Positions 51,344 to 60,025 of a DNA stretch of 64,000 bases are shown piece by piece; positions within the stretch are counted from its first letter, which is position 1, and every line of letters starts with the position of its first letter. Both the position numbers and the translations under genes were made by a program. Source of the DNA: JBFGFX01 sp965232455. GTDB taxonomy: Bacteria > Pseudomonadota > Gammaproteobacteria > Steroidobacterales > Woeseiaceae. Below the pieces are notes generated by a model, which ran no database searches, was not told the DNA's origin, and was given only the letters and a program-made list of their open reading frames with translations. Where the stretch lies: contig OZ246981.1 of NCBI GenBank assembly GCA_965232455.1, positions 1,550,001-1,614,000 of the forward strand, read 5' to 3'.

Positions 51344-53551
51344 ATGTTCTCCAAAACGATACGCGGCGATTATCAACCGAGACGTCTCAGAGGCGTGCTC
51401 CTGCTGGTTTTTCTAGCGCTGGCAATCCCGACCGCGGCGGTCGTGTGGCAGGCGTACGATCAACTCAAGTTCGAGGCGTTTTATCAATACCGGAACCAGG
51501 CCGAGGCGCTGGCCGAGCGTATCGATTCCGGGCTGATTGCCGACGTCACCCAGGCGGAAGCCAGGCGGTTTACCGATTTTGCCTTTCTGAACGTCGCCGG
51601 AAAGCTGTTGCAGCGTTCCCCGCTGTCGGAATTTCCGGTGACGGCCGACGTTCCCGGGGTGATCGGCTACTTCCAGGTTGGGGCAAACGGTGAATTGAGC
51701 ACGCCGCTGCTGCCGGACGCCGGCACGTCACCGGACCAGGTAGGCGTCACCGCCGCGGAGTATGCGCTGCGTCAAAGCCTGGCCCGAGACATGCAACAAA
51801 TACTGGCCGACAACCGCCTGATCCGCGCCAGGCCCGACACCGGCGGCCGGATCGGCCGCAATAGCGCTCTCGACGCAACGGCGAGCGGCACGCCGTCCGA
51901 CGCCGCATCGTCCGCGGATGAACGGCAGACGCCTCGGGAGATGGACGCCGCTCGCGACGATACCGATTTATCCGAAGCCTTCGCCGACGCGCTCACCTCA
52001 AACGCCGCGCCCGGCGTTCTGGTAACCCCGTCCGACGAGAACGAGTCGTACGATCAGCAGGTATTCGACTTTTTGAACCGGCCGGAGCGGGGCGCGACGG
52101 CGTCAGAGGAAGATCTCGAAGCGGATGACGGTATCGAGTCCGAACGGGCGCAGCCTCGAGCGAGCAATTTCGTAAAACTTCGCGACCTCAACCTCAACGA
52201 AAACCTCCAGAAGAAAAGTGAAGTGCTCGAGCGGCGCCTGGATGAGCAGGAAGCGGAGCCCGCTCAGCGGCTCGAGGAGATGACGTCCACAGCCCGCGCC
52301 CGGCGCGTTGAACAGGTCGCCCTGCCGGCGACCGCCCCGCCATCGTCCGTCGAAGAGAGCGCCGGCGCTGGCGGGGAAACGGACGTGCGTATTACGACGT
52401 TCGAGAGCGAAATCGATCCGTATGAGTTCAGCCTGTTGGACAGCGGCCACCTGGTCCTCTTCCGCAAGGTGTGGCGTGACGGCCAGCGGTACATACAGGG
52501 GCTGTTGATCGATCGCGAGGTATTTCTCGACGAGGCATTGGCGGCCGCCTACCGGACAACCACGCTTGCCGGCATGTCGGACCTCATCGTCGCTTATCAG
52601 GGCGACGTCGTCAGCCTGTTCAGGGGCGATCGATACGAAACGTATCCCGTCGGAACCGGCGAGCTGCAGGGAACGCTGCTGCACAGCGCCAGACTGTCGG
52701 CCCCGTTCGACGGACTCGAACTCGTGTTCTCCATCAACCGGCTACCGCCGGGCGCCGGGGCCAGCGTGCTGGCGTGGACGACGGTGGTCATCGCCGTCGT
52801 GTTCCTGCTTGGTTTTCTCGCGCTCTACCGGCTGGGAATCGGCCAGATACGGCTCGCCCGCCAGCAGCGGGATTTTGTGTCGGCGATCAGCCATGAACTC
52901 AAGACGCCGTTGACGTCCATCCGCATGTACGGCGAGATGCTGAAAGAAGGCTGGGTGGACGACACAAAACGAGCGCAGTATTACGACTATATCCACGACG
53001 AATCCGAACGACTCACCCGGCTGATTGCGAACGTTCTGAGGCTCGCGAAAATCACCCGCAACGATCCGCAGCTCGATTTGCGCGTCAAGACCGTGGGTGT
53101 TCTCGTAAACCAGGTCGAATCCAAGATCGCCAGCCAGGTCGAGCGCGCGGGTTTTGCATTGACGTTCCTGCGGACCGAACCGGCGGAAAACGCGGCGATT
53201 CAGATCGATGAGGACTGTTTTACACAGATCATGATCAACCTGGTCGACAACGCGATCAAGTTCTCGAAGGACGCGGAAACCAAAACGATCGAAATCGGCA
53301 GCGCGCTGACGGCTGACGGGAACGTCCTGTTTACCGTCCGCGACCACGGTCCCGGCGTCCCAAAAGATCAAATGAAAAAGATCTTCAAGCTGTTCTATCG
53401 CTCCGAATCCGAACTCACTCGTGAAACGGTCGGCACCGGAATCGGACTCGCCATCGTGCATCAGCTGACGCTTGCCATGAATGGCAAGATCGACGTCCTC
53501 AACCGCAACCCCGGTGCGGAGTTTCGCATCACCTTCCCGCCCGCGGGCTAG
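51344..53551 (+). CDS. Sensor histidine kinase with large, low-complexity sensory insert
   Basis: 735 residues. TM1 at about 16-36 and TM2 at about 472-495 bracket an unusually long extracytoplasmic region. Its middle (about 150-350) is rich in Ala, Asp, Glu, Ser and Arg with predicted disorder and coiled-coil (NENLQKKSEVLERRLDEQEAEPAQRLEEM). No HAMP is evident. Kinase core: H-box SAISHELKTPLTSIRMYGEML with phosphorylated His near 517, N-box INLVDNAIKF, G1 RDHGPGVP, F-box FKLFYRSE, G2 VGTGIGLAIVH. It should phosphorylate the adjacent OmpR-type regulator. The sensed signal is unknown. Confidence 0.9.
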   Translation: MFSKTIRGDYQPRRLRGVLLLVFLALAIPTAAVVWQAYDQLKFEAFYQYRNQAEALAERIDSGLIADVTQAEARRFTDFAFLNVAGKLLQRSPLSEFPVTADVPGVIGYFQVGANGELSTPLLPDAGTSPDQVGVTAAEYALRQSLARDMQQILADNRLIRARPDTGGRIGRNSALDATASGTPSDAASSADERQTPREMDAARDDTDLSEAFADALTSNAAPGVLVTPSDENESYDQQVFDFLNRPERGATASEEDLEADDGIESERAQPRASNFVKLRDLNLNENLQKKSEVLERRLDEQEAEPAQRLEEMTSTARARRVEQVALPATAPPSSVEESAGAGGETDVRITTFESEIDPYEFSLLDSGHLVLFRKVWRDGQRYIQGLLIDREVFLDEALAAAYRTTTLAGMSDLIVAYQGDVVSLFRGDRYETYPVGTGELQGTLLHSARLSAPFDGLELVFSINRLPPGAGASVLAWTTVVIAVVFLLGFLALYRLGIGQIRLARQQRDFVSAISHELKTPLTSIRMYGEMLKEGWVDDTKRAQYYDYIHDESERLTRLIANVLRLAKITRNDPQLDLRVKTVGVLVNQVESKIASQVERAGFALTFLRTEPAENAAIQIDEDCFTQIMINLVDNAIKFSKDAETKTIEIGSALTADGNVLFTVRDHGPGVPKDQMKKIFKLFYRSESELTRETVGTGIGLAIVHQLTLAMNGKIDVLNRNPGAEFRITFPPAG

Positions 53552-53677
53552 AACCCGGGTATCGAACGCAAAACACCGGTATTCTTGAGGCCGATTCTGA
53601 ACATTCACGTGGCATCCTAATGTCGCTGAGTTAGGATGCGAAACAGCGTATCCCACACCTCATGACGGAGTCGTCGA

Positions 53678-55054
53678 ATGGCTCACTACGATGCGATCAT
53701 TATTGGCGCGGGCCAAGCCGGGCCGCCGTTGGCCGAGCAGCTCGGACAAAACGGTTACAAAACCGCGATTGTCGAGCGTCACCGGCTAGGCGGCACCTGC
53801 GTCAACGTCGGCTGCATTCCCACCAAAACCCTTGTCGGCAGCGCGCGCGTTGCAAACTTCGCGCGCCGGGCATCGGAATTTGGCGTACTCCTGGACAGCC
53901 CGGTCCGGGTTGACATGGCCAGGGTAAAAGCGCGCAAAGACGAGGTGGCCGGCACGGCAAACGCCAACGTCGCCGCGTGGATCGACGGCATGGAGAACGT
54001 GACGCTGATTCGCGGTCACGCGACGTTCACGGGAGAACGGACTCTCGACGTCAACGGCGATGCGTTGAGCGCAGACCGGGTGTTCATCAACGTCGGGGCT
54101 CGCGCCCGGATCCCGGATTTTCCGGGGATCAGCGACGTCGATTTCCTCACGAACTCGGGGATGATGGACGTCGACTTTCTTCCGGAGCACCTGCTGGTCG
54201 TCGGCGGGAGTTACATTGGGCTGGAATTTGCCCAGATGTATCGGCGATTCGGGTCGAAAGTCACCGTGGTGGAGGTTCAGGACCGGCTCATCGCTCGTGA
54301 AGACGAAGACGTATCCGACGCCGTTCGCGAAATACTGGAGAGCGAGGGCATCACCGTTCGGCTGAAAGCCGAATGCATAGGTTTCGAGCGAGGCCCTGAA
54401 GCCGTGCGCATGGACATCGATTGCGAAGACGACTCGACTCCGATCGACGGCAGCCATGTTCTGCTCGCCGTCGGCCGAGTGCCCAACACGGATGATCTCG
54501 GTCTGGAAAAGGCCGGCGTCGATACGGACCAACAGGGTTTCATCACCGTGGACGACGCGCTGAAAACCAGCGCGGACGGCGTGTGGGCAATCGGCGAAGC
54601 AAACGGCCGCGGCGCCTTTACGCATACGGCTTACAACGACTTCGAGATCGTAGCGGCCAACGTCGTCGACGAAGACCGGCGCCGGGCCAGCGATCGAATT
54701 CAATGTTACGGGCTGTTCATCGACCCCCCGCTCGGTCGGGTCGGCATGACCGAACGGGAAGTACGCGAATCCGGGATCGAAGCGCTGATCGGCACGCGGC
54801 CGATGACCCGGGTTGGACGCGCGAAAGAGTTTGGCGAAACACAAGGTTTCATCAAGATCCTCGTCGACGCGCAGAGTAAGGAAATTCTGGGAGCGTCGAT
54901 ACTGGGCCTGACGGGAGACGAGGCCGTCCACTCGATTCTCGACGTCATGTACAGCCGCGAGCCGTACACCGTCATTTCACGCGCCGTACACATTCACCCG
55001 ACGGTCAGCGAGCTGATCCCGACCGTATTACAGGGCCTGGAGCCCCTCCGATAA
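53678..55054 (+). CDS. Pyridine-nucleotide disulphide oxidoreductase (mercuric reductase-like, MerA function doubtful)
   Basis: 458 residues of the glutathione-reductase family: FAD-binding IIIGAGQAGPPLAEQL, redox-active Cys41/Cys46 in GGTCVNVGCIPTKT, NAD-binding LVVGGSYIGLEFAQMYRRFG, and C-terminal HIHPTVSE supplying the catalytic His-Glu. Similar proteins are often labelled mercuric reductase, but there is no N-terminal NmerA domain and no C-terminal vicinal cysteine pair. MerA activity is therefore unlikely and a thiol or disulphide reductase role more probable. GACGGAG precedes the ATG region. No mer operon is present. A LuxR-type gene follows by 23 bp. Confidence 0.87.
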   Translation: MAHYDAIIIGAGQAGPPLAEQLGQNGYKTAIVERHRLGGTCVNVGCIPTKTLVGSARVANFARRASEFGVLLDSPVRVDMARVKARKDEVAGTANANVAAWIDGMENVTLIRGHATFTGERTLDVNGDALSADRVFINVGARARIPDFPGISDVDFLTNSGMMDVDFLPEHLLVVGGSYIGLEFAQMYRRFGSKVTVVEVQDRLIAREDEDVSDAVREILESEGITVRLKAECIGFERGPEAVRMDIDCEDDSTPIDGSHVLLAVGRVPNTDDLGLEKAGVDTDQQGFITVDDALKTSADGVWAIGEANGRGAFTHTAYNDFEIVAANVVDEDRRRASDRIQCYGLFIDPPLGRVGMTEREVRESGIEALIGTRPMTRVGRAKEFGETQGFIKILVDAQSKEILGASILGLTGDEAVHSILDVMYSREPYTVISRAVHIHPTVSELIPTVLQGLEPLR

Positions 55055-55077
55055 GCAACGCGTAACGAGCCGAAGCA

Positions 55078-55500
55078 GTGTCACCATCCAGGAAAATCTG
55101 GCTGATCTACGGTCTGGCCCTCGCCGGATCCGCGTTCCTGCTGCGTTGGCTCGAATATCAATACGTGGTCCGGCTGTTCGCAACCGAAATTTACGTTATC
55201 GCCGTCGCCGTTTTTTTCACGGCGCTCGGTGTCTGGATCGGCAACCAGCTGACTCGAAAAAAGGCCCCGAAACAGTTTGAGCGAAACAGCCGGGCGCTCC
55301 TCGCGCTTGAGATCAGCGAGCGCGAGTATCAGGTGCTCGAACAGCTTGCCGAGGGACTTTCCAACCGGGAGATTGCGGATCGTCTGTTCGTCTCGGCAAA
55401 CACCGTGAAAACTCACCTTGCCCGCCTCTACGCAAAACTCGACGTTTCGCGCCGGGCACAGGCGGTCAACAAGGCGAAATCGCTGCGGCTGATCCCGTAG
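55078..55500 (+). CDS. Membrane-anchored LuxR-type regulator
   Basis: 140 residues with GTG start (55078). Two N-terminal spans (IWLIYGLALAGSAFLLRWL; LFATEIYVIAVAVFFTALGVWIG) are followed by a linker and a LuxR/GerE helix-turn-helix: LEISEREYQVLEQLAEGLSNREIADRLFVSANTVKTHLARLYAKLDVSRRAQAV. No receiver or autoinducer domain. Signal input must come through the membrane spans or a partner. The DUF4199 gene begins 155 bp downstream on the same strand, a pairing also known from other bacteria. Confidence 0.84.
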   Translation: MSPSRKIWLIYGLALAGSAFLLRWLEYQYVVRLFATEIYVIAVAVFFTALGVWIGNQLTRKKAPKQFERNSRALLALEISEREYQVLEQLAEGLSNREIADRLFVSANTVKTHLARLYAKLDVSRRAQAVNKAKSLRLIP

Positions 55501-55512
55501 TCCCTCTGTCAC

Positions 55513-55537
55513 GCCCGATCTCGCGTGAAGATCGGGC
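55513..55537. terminator. Hairpin after the LuxR-type gene
   Basis: GCCCGATCT (55513-55521), 7-base loop, AGATCGGGC (55529-55537): perfect 9-bp stem 12 bp after the stop. It is followed by TATATG rather than a T-run. It may end or attenuate transcription between the LuxR gene and the DUF4199 gene. Confidence 0.4.
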
Positions 55538-55654
55538 TATATGCGAACACAGCGGCCGATCCTGCCAAATCACCCGTTCGGGTGATGGCGTCAGCCGCTA
55601 AACTTCGTACCTTCGGCACCCATCCAGCAAGCAAATAGAAAAGCGGGAGTTGAT

Positions 55655-56188
55655 ATGCAACGGGTCATGATCATCTACGGCGCCCTCTCGGGGGCCATCG
55701 TCATCGCCAGTATCATCCTGGGTCTCAATTTGTCGGAGGGCGGCGCCGGCCAGCAATCGCTCGAGTGGCTTGGTTACCTGATCATGCTGGTTGCGCTCAG
55801 CCTGATATTCATCGGAATCAAGCGATACCGCGATCAGGAACTCGGTGGGATCATAACGTTCGGCAAGGCGACCCTGGTCGGGCTGGGAACCGCCGTCGTG
55901 GCCGGCGTGATCTACGTCGGCGCTTGGGAGATTTATCTCGCCATGACCGACTACTCGTTCATCGAAACCTATACCGACGGGCTGGTTGCCTCGGAACGTG
56001 CAAAGGGTTTGAGCGGCGCCGAACTCGACGCGTTTGTTGCGGAGATGGAAGCGATGAAGAACAACTACGCGAATCCGTTGTTCCGCGTGCCGCTCACCTT
56101 CCTCGAAATATTTCCGGTTGGCCTGCTGATCACGCTGATTTCCGCGGCGATACTGCGGAACAGCGAGGTGCTACCGGCAAACGGGTAA
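55655..56188 (+). CDS. DUF4199 membrane protein
   Basis: 177 residues: spans at VMIIYGALSGAIVIASIILGL, LEWLGYLIMLVALSLIFIGI, TLVGLGTAVVAGVIYVGAWEIYLAM and LTFLEIFPVGLLITLISAAIL. The family pattern is IKRYRDQELGGIITFGKATLVGLG (GGxIxFxxA) with a helical loop between spans 3 and 4. Function unknown; often next to LuxR-type membrane regulators, as here. GCGGGAG lies 9 bases before the ATG. Confidence 0.84.
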   Translation: MQRVMIIYGALSGAIVIASIILGLNLSEGGAGQQSLEWLGYLIMLVALSLIFIGIKRYRDQELGGIITFGKATLVGLGTAVVAGVIYVGAWEIYLAMTDYSFIETYTDGLVASERAKGLSGAELDAFVAEMEAMKNNYANPLFRVPLTFLEIFPVGLLITLISAAILRNSEVLPANG

Positions 56189-56202
56189 ACGGAATCAACG
56201 CG

Positions 56203-56235
56203 CCTTTCGACGCACCCGGTCGTCGATCCGAAAGG
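56203..56235. terminator. Imperfect hairpin between convergent genes
   Basis: CCTTTCGACG (56203-56212) can pair with CGTCG-ATC-CGAAAGG (56221-56235) with a short bulge, between the convergent DUF4199 and OM barrel genes. Likely a bidirectional terminator by position. Confidence 0.35.
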
Positions 56236-56245
56236 GGCCCCGGCG

Positions 56246-56791
56246 TCAAAATCGGTAACTGAATCCGGCTGTGAGTAGCCCGCCGGATTCCTCGCGCGTG
56301 CCGTCGTAATAGCGCCCCTCGACACGCAGAGAGAAATTCTCACTCGTATCGAAGTCGAGGCCGGCGCCGAGTGCAACCGCTTCCTCGCCGAACAGCCCGC
56401 CAACGCCCCCGGGTTCGAGATCGGCGCTGTAAACGGCGCCGCCGACTAGGCCATAAAGCTCAACGGAATCCGCCAGCGGGAGTATCAGGCGGCCGACGAG
56501 ATCGACGCCTCCGACGTCAATCTCGGTATCAACGCCGTCAAAGAAGTCTTCGCCCGTTCCCAGGGAAAACACGTTTATGCCAACGGCAAATCGTGGAACG
56601 AATCGGTATTCGACACCCAGGATATAGGCAAACGCATTCGCGTCGAATTCGTCGGTACCGTCCTTGTCCCGGATGATGCTCTGACCGATACCGGCGTTCA
56701 TGGCAAACCCGGTTCTGTCGCCAATCTGCGCGCACAGCGGCTGGGAAATCGAGAGCACGGCCACAGCCATTATCGCTCTTGTGTAGAACAT
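56246..56791 (-). CDS. Small outer-membrane beta-barrel protein
   Basis: 181 residues: signal peptide (MFYTRAIMAVAVLSISQPLCAQ), eight or so beta-strands and a C-terminal Phe (LLTAGFSYRF), like OmpA/OmpX-type small barrels (YILGVEYRFVPRFAVGINVFSLG; DLVGRLILPLADSVELYGLVGGAVYSA; LGAGLDFDTSENFSLRVEGRYYDG). It lies 87 bp after the last gene of the multihaem operon on the same strand, so it may be an outlying member, but it could have its own promoter. Confidence 0.78.
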   Translation of the reverse strand: MFYTRAIMAVAVLSISQPLCAQIGDRTGFAMNAGIGQSIIRDKDGTDEFDANAFAYILGVEYRFVPRFAVGINVFSLGTGEDFFDGVDTEIDVGGVDLVGRLILPLADSVELYGLVGGAVYSADLEPGGVGGLFGEEAVALGAGLDFDTSENFSLRVEGRYYDGTREESGGLLTAGFSYRF

Positions 56792-56878
56792 GATGAATCG
56801 CCTGTGCCAAACGGTGGACTGCCCTCAGTCTGCTTGATTTCGCTGGGGCTGTCACGATTTTGGCGGGCAGTTAAAAAA

Positions 56879-57481
56879 TCAAGTTGGATCAAAGAGATAT
56901 GCGGATCGGTCATTTCCACCGGACATCAACCAGTCCCCGGGGTCGCCTTCGACCACGACGTACAGCGGAGACCGGCCGTTTGCGTCGGTAACGTAGGCCT
57001 CCAGCGTATCGGCCTCCGCAAGCTGGTGCAGCTGGCTGCCGGTCACGCGTGCCGCGTAACTCACGTCGCTATCGATGGTGAGCGGATACGGCGCGGACGT
57101 CCCGGTACTGTCCCAGGCGATCAGATCGAAGGTCATCGGCGTGCCGTCGGTCACCAGCACCACGGTCTCGAGTTCGGGCTTCGGCGCGCCCGTCAGCCGT
57201 CTGTCGATTGTCGTGCCGACGGCAAACCAGAGATAACTTTGCCGGCTGCCGTCACGATTGACCGTCATCGGCCCGACAAACAGATAGTCCTTACCAACCA
57301 CCGACAGGCCCGGTCGCGGCGCCGCAAGCCAGACGGCATCTCGTGAACTCGTCGGTGACACACCCGTCTCGACCGTGTCTCCCGCAACGCCGGCCGCCCA
57401 ACCGTCCGCTTGCGGAAGCCACGTACACCCGCCGGCGAGAACCGCGGCGACCGTTGTCAGCGTGATCTGCAATTCCCTCAT
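56879..57481 (-). CDS. Hypothetical lipoprotein at the end of the multihaem operon
   Basis: 200 residues with a lipoprotein signal (MRELQITLTTVAAVLAGGC, Cys19). The mature part is a beta-rich domain (LSVVGKDYLFVGPMTVNRDGSRQSYLWFAVGTTIDRR; SPLYVVVEGDPGDWLMSG). I do not recognise the family. It starts one base after the stop of the SPOR/TPR/barrel gene, so it is part of the same operon. It is probably anchored to the outer membrane next to the barrel. Confidence 0.75.
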   Translation of the reverse strand: MRELQITLTTVAAVLAGGCTWLPQADGWAAGVAGDTVETGVSPTSSRDAVWLAAPRPGLSVVGKDYLFVGPMTVNRDGSRQSYLWFAVGTTIDRRLTGAPKPELETVVLVTDGTPMTFDLIAWDSTGTSAPYPLTIDSDVSYAARVTGSQLHQLAEADTLEAYVTDANGRSPLYVVVEGDPGDWLMSGGNDRSAYLFDPT

Positions 57482-57482
57482 G

Positions 57483-60020
57483 TCAAAACTCCAGCCGATA
57501 ACCGAGGTTGACGAAGCCGCCCGTCAACTCCTCCGTGCCATCCGTGGTGAACGGATCGAACTCGGCGGGCGGCAGCTCTCGGCTCGACCAGCGCCCACCC
57601 GCTTCCAGGTCGATCATCAGCGCATTCCATCGATACACAATCCGTATGGAAGGCGATGCAATCAGCTGATCCACGCCGGACAGGTTGTCGGTTCTCGATA
57701 CCAGCGATAGGCGCGGATTGATTCTCAAGCCCTCCCCGAACGGCAACCGGGTGTCGATCATCAACATCGACGAATCGCGGGTGCGCGTCGCGTCGTGGCG
57801 CAGCGTGAGTACCGTGAGGCCACCTTGCCGCATCAGGCTGGAACCGACGAAGGTCGCGTTGTAGAACATCTGCGTACCCGTGTCCGGGATACTCGCGACG
57901 CCACCCGACGCTTCTGTGGCGTCCGACTGCCGGGCGGTGAGATCCAGCGACAACCTGATCCGCTCGGTCAGCGGCAGGGAAACGCCGGCCGACATCGTCG
58001 TTGCCTGTGCGGTACGATCGCGCGCCAGCGTACGTATCTGCCCTTCCGTGTACGTTTCTAGAAGCTCGTCGATGCTATTCGCAGCCTGGCCGGCCAACGC
58101 GTTGCGCGTCGTCAGATAGGGCTGCGCGCCCACCCGGACCACGCCGTTCAGTCGCCAATCGTTTTGCAGCGCCCAGGTTCCGTTGACCAGAAGAGTGTTC
58201 AACATGCTGTAGGAAAAATCGTAGTCGACCAGACCGACTACGTTCACCGGCCCTTCCCGGTATTGAACCTCGCCGCCGACGGCGCGCCGGTCCGCGATTC
58301 CGTCAACCGTCTGCAAGTGAGCATAGGCATTCACGCTCAGCATTTCCCAAAGGTTTTCGACCTGCGCGCTGGCCGCGTAAAAGAAACGTTCGGTTTCCGT
58401 TGCCGAGCGTGACGAGTCGATCGGGAACCCGCTGCTCACACTGAGCGACAGGTCGGGCGTCCACTGATATCGAAATGCCGCTCCGTCGAAACGCCCGATG
58501 GCGCCGTCGCTGCGCCGCGTCTGGCGGCCGACCTTTGCCTGCAGTCCCAACGCATTGTCGACGATGTCCACGTAGGCGTCGGACACCCAGCCGACGTCTC
58601 CCGTACCGTCCGATTCGACGAGATTGAGCTGATAGCCGCCGTTCGCGCGCGCTAAGACGTCAAAACGGCTGCCGCGGCGGCTGGCGGTGACGTCGCCGAG
58701 CGCAAGCATTCCGGAACTGCTGACCAGACGGTTTCCATCGTGGACGAGCTGTTCTTCGTTTCGCCAATAGTACTGAGAGACACCGCCATACACCTGCCAG
58801 CCGTCCGTCTGAGGACGCGGGCCGGTTTCCGGTGCAACGGCTGCCGCCGCCGTCGCGGTCAGGAGGGAGGTCAGCCTCGATTCGACTCTTGCGGCGCCCT
58901 CGCCGTCCGGGAATTCCGCCAAAACAGCCCGATATTCTGCAACGGCGTTACCGCGCTGCCCGGTGCGCTCATACGCGACGCCGATGTATTCGCGGGCAGT
59001 CGCGCGATGCTGACTGTCCGGGTGTTCGAGGACCCGCGTGTAACTGTCAATGGCGTCCGAATAACGCCGATCGAGCAACGCCTGCCTCCCGGCGCTCATC
59101 CAGGTCGACATGTCCCCGGAATCGCCGTTCGCGGACTGCGTTACGCGAACCGCCGGCATCTGCCCGTTCTGCGATACGCGCAGCGCTCCGTGATCTCGGG
59201 CGTCCCCCGCTTCACTCGGAGTGACGAACCGGACCCAGGAATCCGGAAACGTCGGACGCAGTTCGAGTAACACGGCTTCCGCCGCGGATTCGGAATCAAA
59301 AAAACCGACCTGCAGTCCGTGCCAAACCGTTCCGTTGATCTCGAAATCGGTCGTGTACGAAAAGTGCGCCGTTCCAACCCGCAGCAGCGCCTCCACCGCA
59401 CGGTCAACGCTCTCGAATACGCCAAGCTGCACGACAAATTCGTCAATCTCCGATGGCGCCGCCTGCCGGCGCGTCGGCGCCCGACGTGGCGCCGCTGCCG
59501 GCCGGGGCGGGGGCTCGACGGCCAACGAGGGCGGCGGGACGGCCGGGTCGGGTTCCGTGTCCAGCGGCGGCGGCAGGTTCGCGGGCAATGTCCGCGAATC
59601 GACGTTCGTGTCGATGAATACCTCGATCCAGCCGATCGTATGTTGACGCACATCGAATTGCTGAGGTCTGTCGAATCGCAATGTGATAAACGTGTCGCCG
59701 CTGGCAAGCGCGTCGAATCGGACGTCGGACACCCCTCCAAGCCTGCGTCCGCCCGGCAGATACACTTCGCTGGACACCCCTTCGAGCAGTTCGCTGCACT
59801 CGCCGCTCGCACTCACCCGGATCCGCAGTTCGAGCCCGATTCCACCTGGCGCATGATCGACGTAACGCATCCGGCAGGCCGGCCAGATCTGGACGTTCGT
59901 CACCCCGTTCGTCTTGGACACCAAAATGTTTTCCAGGGCGAGATTCGGCGCAGCGGCCGCCGCGCCGGACACGAGCATCACGACGATCAGCAATCCGAGA
60001 CTTCGCGGTTGCGTGCGCAC
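57483..60020 (-). CDS. SPOR-TPR protein with C-terminal outer-membrane beta-barrel
   Basis: About 845 residues from the GTG at 60018-60020, five bases after the upstream stop; a GTG at 60062 would overlap that gene by 37 bases. Parts, in order: signal peptide (LLIVVMLVSGAAAAA); an AMIN-like beta domain (ENILVSKTNGVTNVQIWPACRMRYV...FITLRFDRPQQFDV); a Pro/Arg-rich linker; a SPOR-like module (IDEFVVQLGVFESVDRAVEALLRVG...WHGLQVGFFDSESAAEAVLLEL); TPR (WMSAGRQALLDRRYSDAIDSYTRVLEHPDSQHRATAREYIGVAYERTG); then about 430 residues of barrel strands ending in Phe (FVNLGYRLEF). It could be the outer-membrane channel for the two multihaem cytochromes encoded just upstream, with periplasmic TPR/SPOR for docking or septum/peptidoglycan contact. 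Confidence 0.75.
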   Translation of the reverse strand: MRTQPRSLGLLIVVMLVSGAAAAAPNLALENILVSKTNGVTNVQIWPACRMRYVDHAPGGIGLELRIRVSASGECSELLEGVSSEVYLPGGRRLGGVSDVRFDALASGDTFITLRFDRPQQFDVRQHTIGWIEVFIDTNVDSRTLPANLPPPLDTEPDPAVPPPSLAVEPPPRPAAAPRRAPTRRQAAPSEIDEFVVQLGVFESVDRAVEALLRVGTAHFSYTTDFEINGTVWHGLQVGFFDSESAAEAVLLELRPTFPDSWVRFVTPSEAGDARDHGALRVSQNGQMPAVRVTQSANGDSGDMSTWMSAGRQALLDRRYSDAIDSYTRVLEHPDSQHRATAREYIGVAYERTGQRGNAVAEYRAVLAEFPDGEGAARVESRLTSLLTATAAAAVAPETGPRPQTDGWQVYGGVSQYYWRNEEQLVHDGNRLVSSSGMLALGDVTASRRGSRFDVLARANGGYQLNLVESDGTGDVGWVSDAYVDIVDNALGLQAKVGRQTRRSDGAIGRFDGAAFRYQWTPDLSLSVSSGFPIDSSRSATETERFFYAASAQVENLWEMLSVNAYAHLQTVDGIADRRAVGGEVQYREGPVNVVGLVDYDFSYSMLNTLLVNGTWALQNDWRLNGVVRVGAQPYLTTRNALAGQAANSIDELLETYTEGQIRTLARDRTAQATTMSAGVSLPLTERIRLSLDLTARQSDATEASGGVASIPDTGTQMFYNATFVGSSLMRQGGLTVLTLRHDATRTRDSSMLMIDTRLPFGEGLRINPRLSLVSRTDNLSGVDQLIASPSIRIVYRWNALMIDLEAGGRWSSRELPPAEFDPFTTDGTEELTGGFVNLGYRLEF

Positions 60021-60025
60021 TTCGT

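Noticed and set aside
53786..54931. 381-codon reverse frame across the flavoprotein gene
   Set aside because: The forward frame contains FAD/NAD motifs and CVNVGC; this frame is an antisense shadow.
53678..55054. Mercuric resistance gene merA
   Set aside because: The vicinal C-terminal cysteines and NmerA domain are missing and there is no mer operon.
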